A stretch of 29,608 nt of DNA from positions 1 to 29,608 of the IMG/VR virus record IMGVR_UViG_3300028809_000053; one strand, 5' to 3'. Position numbers and translations under genes: made by a program. Shown here piece by piece: positions 5,521-11,356 of this stretch (its first letter is position 1; every line of letters starts with the position of its first letter). The DNA is from a virus. The notes beneath the pieces were generated by a model, which searched no databases, had not been told where the DNA came from, and saw only the letters and a program-made list of their open reading frames with translations.

Positions 5521-5586
5521 CGCAGCTATATGACCTGCGGCCTACGAACACGAACGACGCTCAGGCGAAGAGCCTGAATTTCTCGC

Positions 5587-5663
5587 GCGTCCGTAGCTCA
5601 GCTGGATAGAGCATCCGTCTTCTATACGGTTTGTCGTAGGTTCGAATCCTACCGGGCGCGCCA
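5587..5663 (+). tRNA. tRNA-Arg(TCT)
   Basis: Full cloverleaf read by hand. The 7-bp acceptor stem is GCGTCCG/CGGGCGC, the D stem GCTC/GAGC, and the anticodon stem 5614-5618/5626-5630 has a T-T mismatch at its outer pair. The loop CTTCTAT has anticodon TCT at 5621-5623. The T arm is GTAGG-TTCGAAT-CCTAC, with discriminator G and encoded CCA at 5661-5663. It would decode AGA, a rare codon in high-G+C genomes. It is on the plus strand, opposite to the neighbouring late genes. Confidence 0.95.
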
Positions 5664-5664
5664 A

Positions 5665-5738
5665 GCTGGCCTCGTTCAATGGTAGGACGCCCCCTTTGTA
5701 CGGCGGAAATGCGGGTTCGATTCCTGCGGCTAGCTCCA
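5665..5738 (+). tRNA. tRNA-Thr(TGT) with a Gly-like body
   Basis: Starts one base after tRNA-Arg. Acceptor GCTGGCC pairs with GGCTAGC (one G-T), D stem is GTTC/GGAC, and the anticodon stem CCCCC/GGCGG has one C-C mismatch. The loop TTTGTAC has anticodon TGT at 5697-5699 (reads ACA, Thr). The T arm is GCGGG-TTCGATT-CCTGC and CCA is encoded at 5736-5738. The D arm GTTCAATGGTAGGAC and the discriminator T73 look like bacterial tRNA-Gly, whereas bacterial tRNA-Thr normally has A73. Which amino acid it carries is therefore less certain than its anticodon. Confidence 0.85.
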
Positions 5739-5739
5739 C

Positions 5740-6027
5740 CTAACCCTTCAAGATCCACCGCCTCACATCCTCCTCAGTCCACAACGGACGAAATACCCCT
5801 GCCTCATAGAAGAAGCGATTCCACCCGTGGCATCCCTTGGTGAGCTTGCACCGGCACCGGCGCCCCACCAGCGAGTAATCCTCACCCCTGATCTTCGCCA
5901 ACCGTCTCAGGTCATCCCTGCCCAGCTCCTTCCATGCCGAGCAATGCGTACACATCACCCTTATCGGGGAGTTCTCTCTGATCGATGCCCCTAGTGTCCT
6001 TGCTCTGTTGGGAATCGGGGCGGCCAT
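5740..6027 (-). CDS. Cys-rich hypothetical protein (95 aa)
   Basis: The most promoter-distal gene of the leftward late block. The 95-residue product starts MAAPIPNRARTLG and holds Cys26 and Cys29 (CTHC), then Cys58, Cys60 and Cys66 (CRCKLTKGC), consistent with a small zinc-binding fold. The C-terminus is aromatic (WNRFFYEAG, RPLWTEEDVRRWI). It ends two bases from the tRNA-Thr gene on the other strand. The ribosome site is weak. I do not recognise the family; its place just after the spanins does not by itself show a lysis role. Confidence 0.6.
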   Translation of the reverse strand: MAAPIPNRARTLGASIRENSPIRVMCTHCSAWKELGRDDLRRLAKIRGEDYSLVGRRCRCKLTKGCHGWNRFFYEAGVFRPLWTEEDVRRWILKG

Positions 6028-6060
6028 GGGCGGAACATAGTTGGTACATCGGGCAGGAGT

Positions 6061-6564
6061 CTAGCGCTCCGGGTTAAGCGTCAACGCCCATTTGCGGGCT
6101 TCGTCGGCGTAGACGACGGCACCGGTGCAGGCGCGCACGTCGTCGGCTGTAACCATGACGGACGCGGCGGGCACTCCCTCAGGAACGCCGGGACGCTGAT
6201 CACTGGCGGCGGGAGCGGTTCCGCTGGACGGACACTGAGCGGCTTGGGGCCGCACCCGGTTGCGAGCAATGTACTGCTCAGCAGCATCGGTAGCGCTAGC
6301 CAGCGCAGCGGCGTGGAGGTCTTCGGCTTCATCTGCGTTTCTCCGGTATCGATCCTCTAGATCGCGGCGCTGTCGTTCGGCTTTGACCGTGGCCACCTCC
6401 TGAGCGAAGGCGTAGTCGGCCTTGGTCTTTGCGTGAGCGGCCTTCTCGCGCTCTAGGGTGCCTCTGGTGAGCGTCAGGGCGACCGACAGGCCCAGAACCA
6501 CCACGGCCCCTAGAATGAGCTTCCAGTGACGCCAGAGGAGCGACAGGGCGGCTTCGGCGATCAT
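6061..6564 (-). CDS. Rz: Rz-like i-spanin (inner membrane subunit)
   Basis: Spanins fuse the inner and outer membranes in the last step of lysis. The 167-residue product has one N-terminal membrane segment (LILGAVVVLGLSVALTL, about residues 16-32), then a long charged helix from about 36 to 100 (EREKAAHAKTKADYAF, KAERQRRDLEDRYRRN), the usual i-spanin layout of anchor plus periplasmic coiled coil. The start at ATG 6564 overlaps the preceding small membrane gene (stop 6561). A lipoprotein gene of the Rz1 type is nested in another frame, which strongly supports the call. Confidence 0.85.
   Translation of the reverse strand: MIAEAALSLLWRHWKLILGAVVVLGLSVALTLTRGTLEREKAAHAKTKADYAFAQEVATVKAERQRRDLEDRYRRNADEAEDLHAAALASATDAAEQYIARNRVRPQAAQCPSSGTAPAASDQRPGVPEGVPAASVMVTADDVRACTGAVVYADEARKWALTLNPER
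6081..6332 (-). CDS. Rz1: Rz1-like o-spanin lipoprotein, nested in Rz
   Basis: The 83-residue frame lies entirely inside the i-spanin gene in a different frame. It begins MKPKTSTPLRWLALPMLLSS and has a lipoprotein signal ending LLATGC with the lipidation site at Cys27. The mature part is short and Pro-rich (PAEPLPPPV, CPPRPSW, CAPAPVPSSTP), exactly the character of o-spanins. A GGAG site lies 8 bases before the ATG. Fully embedded Rz1 genes are known from lambda-like phages. The subunit sits in the outer membrane and binds the i-spanin across the periplasm. Confidence 0.85.
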   Translation of the reverse strand: MKPKTSTPLRWLALPMLLSSTLLATGCGPKPLSVRPAEPLPPPVISVPAFLRECPPRPSWLQPTTCAPAPVPSSTPTKPANGR

Positions 6565-6785
6565 GTCTTCGGCCCCTCTTGCTGAAGCTTCCACATCACG
6601 CCAACGAGCGTCCCGAGAACACCGACCAACCCCGTGACAGTCTTGTCGGAAACAGAAATCAGGCTGTCTGGAACGGTCTTGCCCATGATCCCGGTGACGA
6701 TGACGGGGGCGAGGCTCACGACGACGATCGCCACGATTAGCGCCATGAAGGCGATGAGTTGGACGCGGGTCAGGTGGACGGTCAT
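6561..6785 (-). CDS. Small two-helix membrane protein, holin or antiholin candidate
   Basis: The 74-residue product starts MTVHLTRVQLIAFM and has two hydrophobic segments, about residues 9-33 (AFMALIVAIVVVSLAPVIV) and 49-66 (VTGLVGVLGTLVGVMW), with a short charged tail. Size and layout match small holins or antiholins, and it lies between the lysozyme and the spanins. A second holin candidate is encoded just upstream of the lysozyme, so which one sets lysis timing is open. The start ATG 6785 overlaps the lysozyme stop (ATGA); the long open frame upstream is the lysozyme's shadow. Confidence 0.65.
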   Translation of the reverse strand: MTVHLTRVQLIAFMALIVAIVVVSLAPVIVTGIMGKTVPDSLISVSDKTVTGLVGVLGTLVGVMWKLQQEGPKT

Positions 6786-7291
6786 GCCTTCACCTCCCCG
6801 TTGGTGAAGCGCTCCACCGCGGCGAAGTCGGAGCGGTACAGCGCTGCCTCTGCGTTGCGGCGGCGGACCAGCCCGTTCAATATGCGGCCACCAGCCTTGT
6901 TCCACATCTGGAAGGCCTTGGCGACCTCGGAACCATCCGCACCCACGCGGTGGCGACGCAGCACTGACGAACCGGCGAAGCCTTTCATGCCGATGTTGTA
7001 CGCCAGCGCGACCATGGCCCCGAATTGCGCCGGAGACGTGGGCGCGTTGCCGAGCAGGTTGCGGACAGGCCCGGCGAAGTCTCGCTCGACGATGGTCTCG
7101 AACATGTCGTCGGCCTGCTCCTGCGTAAGCCTGTCTCCCATCGAGACGCGGCGGCCATCCGGATAATAGGTCATGCCCCATCCGATGGTCGGAACGCCTA
7201 CCGCATCCCTGTATGCAGTGAGACGGCACTGTTCGAAGTGATGGATGACCGCCAGCGCCTTGGGGCCTACCTTAAGGGTGCTGTTGCTCAT
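6782..7291 (-). CDS. Endolysin, GH24-type phage lysozyme
   Basis: This 169-residue enzyme cleaves the glycan strands of peptidoglycan. The GH24 catalytic signature E-x8-D-x5-T is exact: Glu20, Asp29 and Thr35 in FEQCRLTAYRDAVGVPTIGW. Further family blocks are QFGAMVALAYNIG (about 89-101) and LVRRRNAEAALY near the C-terminus. There is no N-terminal signal or SAR-type hydrophobic helix, so export should depend on a holin. The gene overlaps both neighbours by 4 bases, with the holin candidate before it and a small membrane protein after it. Confidence 0.93.
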   Translation of the reverse strand: MSNSTLKVGPKALAVIHHFEQCRLTAYRDAVGVPTIGWGMTYYPDGRRVSMGDRLTQEQADDMFETIVERDFAGPVRNLLGNAPTSPAQFGAMVALAYNIGMKGFAGSSVLRRHRVGADGSEVAKAFQMWNKAGGRILNGLVRRRNAEAALYRSDFAAVERFTNGEVKA

Positions 7292-7707
7292 CCCTCACCT
7301 CGCTTGATTTGATCGACCTCTGCGCGGACCTCTGACAAACCCGCCTGCGTCTGCTGACGCATCTCGCCCAGCTCGTTCGCAGGAATCCGCGTCTGTTGGT
7401 CCACGCGCTGCAAGAACCGCTCCCTCAACAGGCGGATCAGCCGGTCGCTGGACACCGCCAGAAACGCCGCCATGACCGCTTGCAAATGAGGCTCAGCCCC
7501 AAGCTTCGCCCCGACATAGGCCGCTATCAGGATGATCATCGGGAGCAGAAGAAGATCACTCGCGACCTCTCCCCAAGTGAGCTTGCGCCCCTCCCCCATC
7601 GACAGCTTGTATTTGGCCGCCGTCCCGGCCCCGACCCCCAGCACGACTGCGCCGTACTTGGCCACCAGCCCTTCGACATACGGACTCATTGCGCGTGCCC
7701 CATTCAT
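7288..7707 (-). CDS. Putative phage holin (LydA / superfamily III type)
   Basis: The 139-residue product has three hydrophobic segments: AVVLGVGAGTAAKY (about 19-32), DLLLLPMIILIAAYVGAKLG (about 50-69) and LQAVMAAFLAVSSDRLI (about 74-90). A charged, probably coiled C-terminal tail follows (GEMRQQTQAGLSEVRAEVDQ). This arrangement resembles the LydA-type holins (holin superfamily III, PF16083). It lies directly upstream of the lysozyme with a 4-base overlap, the usual holin position. ATG 7707 (ATGA overlap) was preferred to the longer frame from 7752; ATG 7689 is also possible. Confidence 0.7.
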   Translation of the reverse strand: MNGARAMSPYVEGLVAKYGAVVLGVGAGTAAKYKLSMGEGRKLTWGEVASDLLLLPMIILIAAYVGAKLGAEPHLQAVMAAFLAVSSDRLIRLLRERFLQRVDQQTRIPANELGEMRQQTQAGLSEVRAEVDQIKRGEG

Positions 7708-8135
7708 GCCGCCCTCATTCGGAAGAATTTGCCATTGGCATCGTTCATCCACCGGCGGATCGAGGCACGCCGCGCCTCGCTATCAACGCCCAGATGGAGC
7801 AGGAACAGTTGCACCGTGACGATGCAGAATACGGCCCACCAACCATAGTAGGGATCGGCGAGCTTCAGGAGGCGCAGCGCATCGACGAACAGCAGAGGGG
7901 GAAAGAGCCAGAGCGCCGCCTTACAGAGCCGCGAGCGCATCACGGGGAAGCACAGCGCGATCATGAAAGCCGCCCCGTGCCACAGGAAGTTCACGACTAC
8001 CTCTGCCACCCCGAAGTCGCGGATCAGCACCGCCGCCGCGTAGCAGCCGACATAGGCAGCCGCGAACCGGTGGAACGGAGCCACCGTCAGCGCGGTGACA
8101 ATCATCCACAGCTTCAGGATGGCGACAGGGTCCAC
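7704..8135 (-). CDS. Multi-pass membrane protein of unknown role (143 aa)
   Basis: A GTG start at 8135 overlaps the preceding stop (TAGTG). The 143-residue product has about four hydrophobic segments: LKLWMIVTALTVA, FAAAYVGCYAAAVLI, LWHGAAFMIALCFPV with LWLFPPLLFVDAL, and GWWAVFCIVTVQLFLLHLG. It ends in a basic cytoplasm-type tail. Membrane proteins of this size just upstream of holins are common in phages of this type; whether it acts in lysis, for example as an antiholin, is not shown by the sequence. Confidence 0.6.
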   Translation of the reverse strand: MDPVAILKLWMIVTALTVAPFHRFAAAYVGCYAAAVLIRDFGVAEVVVNFLWHGAAFMIALCFPVMRSRLCKAALWLFPPLLFVDALRLLKLADPYYGWWAVFCIVTVQLFLLHLGVDSEARRASIRRWMNDANGKFFRMRAA

Positions 8136-8257
8136 TATCCGTCCTTCTTGGGGACGCTCGGCGTGGGCGTTGGTGTCGGAGTGGGCGATGGAGCCGGAGG
8201 CGGCGGATCGGTCTGCCCGTCCATCACCGGCTCAAGATACTCGCAAGGATCCAGCAT
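8135..8257 (-). CDS. Tiny Pro/Thr-repeat protein (40 aa)
   Basis: ATG 8257 follows AAGGAGAACATCA. The 40-residue frame reads MLDPCEYLEPVMDGQTDPPP and then PAPS followed by four TP pairs, ending SVPKKDG. Good ribosome site, a 12-base gap from the receptor-binding protein stop and a TAGTG overlap with the next gene support translation. It has a single Cys5 and no signal peptide. The (TP)n linker may be disordered. No function can be given. Confidence 0.5.
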   Translation of the reverse strand: MLDPCEYLEPVMDGQTDPPPPAPSPTPTPTPTPSVPKKDG

Positions 8258-8269
8258 TGATGTTCTCCT

Positions 8270-10495
8270 TCAGGCTGCTTCAACAAGGGTGCCGAGATTG
8301 AATCCGATGGTTGCGGCTACGGATCGAACCGCGGGCAGCGCAACAGAGGCCATCGCCTGAATACCGGCGTCGTTCGGGTGGATGTTGTCGGAGGTGAGGC
8401 CGACGCCGATCTGCATCTGGCCATCGCCATCGGGGACGCCCCTCATCACCTCGTCCATGTCCGCTACGGTGACCCCGTTTCCTGCGTAGGTCTCTCGCCA
8501 GTCATCTTGGTTGTAGTTGTGACGCTTCACATCGCTCGACCCGTAGTCCTTGTTCGCCGGGTTGGTCGGAATGATCGTCCACCCGATTGGCATCGATCCA
8601 GCCGATTTGATCTGCTTCATCGCATCGCGCATCAGCACGAATTGCTGCGCCACCTCAGAGTCCAGAATTGGCGTAGAGAAGCTGTTCGGCGTAGCGTTAG
8701 GGCAGAATACTACCGAAGGGACTGTCAGCCCGTAGGCTTCGCAGAAAGCAAGGTAATCGATCCACTGATAGCCGATCGCTTCCGCGCTCGCGCCGGTCCA
8801 ACCGATGTTGGCGCAATCCACCGTGAGGAACGGGCTTTGCATATCGAGCGCGGTTTCGAACGCCCAGCTTGCACCGGGATAAGTCGTGCCCAACGCGACG
8901 CACTCCGTGATGCTGTCGCCAATCGCGCCAATGGTCAGAACCTCTCCCGATACCAGCTCGTACTGGAGGCCGATGATCGGGGTGTTGCTGATGTTCGTCG
9001 TCGAGGTGAAGCTCGCCGGTGTGGTGACACAATCATCGGCGTCGTAGCGGGAAATCCACGGACGATCCGGATGCGTCGCCCACACCGTGCGGTCGATATC
9101 GTTCGGCGCGTTGCCGAGCATACGAATATTGACCTCATCCGGAAGGTACGCAGCCACGGCAATCAGTGGCAATTTGGTAGCGTCATCCGTGCGCTCGACC
9201 GATGCGACATTGACCCAGTCGGACGCGATGTAGGAGCGGCGGTTGTTGTTCGGATAGGCCGGAATAACCGCGGCTTCGGCCCCGCCGAATGTGAGCGGCG
9301 TCCAGTCGCCGTTCGGGATCGAGGACACCCCGGCGAGCGTAGCCACCGGAGCAATTGCCGCACGGGCAACGTTGACCGCATCTGCATCGGACAACGCGAA
9401 AATTGCGCGCATCCGGAGAACCGGTGCTGGCAACGTGAAGACAGTTCGGAACGTGCCCCCGTTGTCGCCCGAGTTGTTGTCGAAATCGTACTCCGTCATG
9501 CCCGTAAAGAGCATGGTTCCAACGGACCTCACCGGGGCCGTAAGCGGCGCGCCAGTAGCAACCGCATCTCGAACGGCCTGCTTCCAACCGACTGTATCGA
9601 GAACAGGCTTCCTTAGGAGCCCCGCAGTCTCGTAGGTTCCGTTCGTGGCATTGAGAACATCGGCGGAGCCAGCGGCAACCCAGCCGCCCAGATAGACGCC
9701 AGAATCGCCCTGAGGATCCGTCACGAACTCCGAGTTGCCCGAACGCGGCTCAGCCTCGCTCAGCAGTGAAACCAGCGTCGCGTTCGTTCCCTCGCCATCG
9801 TCGTCACGGCTGACCGCCAGATAGAAGCGATTACCGGCACCGGGAACATTATTGTCGAACTGGCTAATGTAGTAGAATTTGCTCAGGTCGACGCCGGGGC
9901 CGAACAGGAATGGCTCTCGGATTCGATCCAGATCTGCGTCATGCCCACTGGGAAAGGCCAGGAGGTCGCCAGCAATCGCAACAACCGCATCCTCCGACGC
10001 CTGTGCGTTCGCAGCGGCTTCGGTAGCCGCGGCAACCAGCGGACCCAAAGCTGCGGCTCCCTCGATCTCGACCGTAACCGCTTGGTCCAGAACAGTAGCC
10101 GTTAGCGTGCCGCCCGAACCGGGGCCACCCGCTGCGCCTCCGACAACGAACTTGCCTTCCAGCAATCGATATTCGGTGTCTGCGCCGCCCGTTTGGACGG
10201 TCAGGTACCATACCCATTCGAGATCATCGCCGACTTCAGAAGCGGCGGGAATGGCCTCCATGGCAGACTTGGCGATGGCCACCGTGAGATTGCTGACCGG
10301 CGCACCCTCGTAGGTTCCGACGCTATCGAGCGTGACGACAGGCTCTATTTCAGGGTCAGCAGGATCATTGTCCCAATTCTGAAGAACGACGGCTCCCAGA
10401 GTTGCCCCTGTCAGATCGATGCCGCGGATAGCGATTGCCAGATTGAACGCATGAGTCCGCACGCCCCGAACCGGAGCGCTGCCAGTTTTAATCAT
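8270..10495 (-). CDS. Tail receptor-binding protein with C-terminal SGNH hydrolase domain
   Basis: The 741-residue product is the last large tail gene, where host-recognition proteins are usually encoded. The C-terminal third carries SGNH/GDSL esterase blocks: IGDSITE with Ser528 as predicted nucleophile, a Gly in CANIGWTGAS, Asn in VVFCPNATPN and the D-x2-H pair Asp703 and His706 in SDNIHPNDAG. Such domains in phage tails commonly remove acetyl groups from surface sugars. The N-terminal about 130 residues (HAFNLAIAIRGIDLTG) probably attach it to the tail. A coiled, Ala-rich linker (about 150-190) follows. The middle region is unassigned. Confidence 0.8.
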   Translation of the reverse strand: MIKTGSAPVRGVRTHAFNLAIAIRGIDLTGATLGAVVLQNWDNDPADPEIEPVVTLDSVGTYEGAPVSNLTVAIAKSAMEAIPAASEVGDDLEWVWYLTVQTGGADTEYRLLEGKFVVGGAAGGPGSGGTLTATVLDQAVTVEIEGAAALGPLVAAATEAAANAQASEDAVVAIAGDLLAFPSGHDADLDRIREPFLFGPGVDLSKFYYISQFDNNVPGAGNRFYLAVSRDDDGEGTNATLVSLLSEAEPRSGNSEFVTDPQGDSGVYLGGWVAAGSADVLNATNGTYETAGLLRKPVLDTVGWKQAVRDAVATGAPLTAPVRSVGTMLFTGMTEYDFDNNSGDNGGTFRTVFTLPAPVLRMRAIFALSDADAVNVARAAIAPVATLAGVSSIPNGDWTPLTFGGAEAAVIPAYPNNNRRSYIASDWVNVASVERTDDATKLPLIAVAAYLPDEVNIRMLGNAPNDIDRTVWATHPDRPWISRYDADDCVTTPASFTSTTNISNTPIIGLQYELVSGEVLTIGAIGDSITECVALGTTYPGASWAFETALDMQSPFLTVDCANIGWTGASAEAIGYQWIDYLAFCEAYGLTVPSVVFCPNATPNSFSTPILDSEVAQQFVLMRDAMKQIKSAGSMPIGWTIIPTNPANKDYGSSDVKRHNYNQDDWRETYAGNGVTVADMDEVMRGVPDGDGQMQIGVGLTSDNIHPNDAGIQAMASVALPAVRSVAATIGFNLGTLVEAA

Positions 10496-10555
10496 TCGGG
10501 ATCACTCCAATGACTTGAAGAATATTGGGTCGCCGCAATCAGCGGATAAGTGGGC

Positions 10556-11356
10556 CTACGATGCCTCGTAGTGGCCGTTGACGATCAGGACGTACCCGTC
10601 CCCACCGGGGTAGCTTGCGTCGTAGAATGACACGTACATTGTCGTGCTGTTGTTCATGAGTTCGCCGTTCAGCGACTTCCCGGTCACTCCGACCTCACGC
10701 CCAACCGCAGCCTGCGAGAATGTTGAATCCACGTTTCTCGTGCCGAATGGCAGCGAGCATACGATTGCCGCAGCTCCGGTTCCGTTGGTCGTGATTGTGA
10801 TCTTGACTTGGAAGTGAACGAGCCTCCCGATCTTGAGGTAGCGCCCCGCGGCTGCGGCGGAGGTCAGCGATCCGGATAATGCACTGATCGTTGGGGTGTA
10901 AGTCGTCCAAGCGTCCGACAAGTCGCCCCCGGTTCCGCCTTGCGCGACACTGAGGGGCGTCGTCAGCCCAGCCAGCGAAGTAATGTCGCTGTTCGCTCCT
11001 GAAGATGCCGCGCCCAGTGTCCCTCGCGCCGTCGCTGCATTGCCATCGTCAAGCAACGTGCGGATATAGCTGGTCAGCGTTGTTTGGGCCGCAGTGCCAC
11101 TACCGGTCCAATAGGTGATCTCATCCGCTGCGGTCGTCAGGCCGGCGATGGCCGTTAGGTTGGCCGGCTTGCCGGTGATATCGCTCCACCCCACGACCGA
11201 GGCGGAATAGTCCAGGTCGTTCCACGCGGTTACACCGTCGCCATACTTGACCCTCAGGGTATCGGTCTCAAGCCCCGGCTCGGCTACGGCAAGCGTCGGG
11301 TTGTTCGCTGTCCAGTTCGCCGCCGTGTCTCTACGGAGGCGAAACTTGACGATCAT
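10556..11356 (-). CDS. Tail fibre-like protein with Mtd-type N-terminal domain
   Basis: The 266-residue product opens with the attachment-domain signature also found at the N-terminus of the major tropism determinant of Bordetella phage (FRLRRDTAANWTANNPTLAV, then GLETDTLRVKYGDGVTAWNDL, about residues 5-49). The middle has fibre-type repeats (ITSLAGLTTPLSVAQGGTGG, about 124-143), and the C-terminal half is beta-rich (YLKIGRLVHFQVKITI, YDASYPGGDGYVLIV). It probably forms a short fibre or appendage on the tail tip. The start overlaps the tail-hub stop (ATGA). No reverse transcriptase or variable repeat is present. Confidence 0.75.
   Translation of the reverse strand: MIVKFRLRRDTAANWTANNPTLAVAEPGLETDTLRVKYGDGVTAWNDLDYSASVVGWSDITGKPANLTAIAGLTTAADEITYWTGSGTAAQTTLTSYIRTLLDDGNAATARGTLGAASSGANSDITSLAGLTTPLSVAQGGTGGDLSDAWTTYTPTISALSGSLTSAAAAGRYLKIGRLVHFQVKITITTNGTGAAAIVCSLPFGTRNVDSTFSQAAVGREVGVTGKSLNGELMNNSTTMYVSFYDASYPGGDGYVLIVNGHYEAS

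Larger units (their letters stand above)
5283..5586 (+). other. Structured non-coding stretch before the tRNAs
   Basis: No convincing gene was found in these roughly 300 bases. They hold several inverted repeats. CTGCGGCGGG (5345-5354) pairs with CCCGCCGCAG (5417-5426) and encloses GACCCG (5376-5381) with CGGGTC (5407-5412), giving a nested stem. Other repeats are CCGCAG with CTGCGG (5520-5540) and TCAGGC with GCCTGA (5561-5577). The nested, perfectly paired stems are more than expected by chance and suggest an RNA or a protein-binding region. The coding strand of any such RNA is not known. Confidence 0.45.

Noticed and set aside
5587-5738. tRNA-associated phage attachment site
   Set aside because: Both tRNAs are complete with CCA, no integrase is nearby and no repeated core sequence was seen.
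8378-9616. 412-residue plus-strand frame opposite the receptor-binding protein
   Set aside because: Low-information shadow rich in Arg and His; the minus strand has SGNH blocks in the same region.
10556-11356. Diversity-generating retroelement linked to the Mtd-type protein
   Set aside because: Only the N-terminal attachment domain is shared with Mtd; no C-type lectin variable end, template repeat or reverse transcriptase is present in the window.
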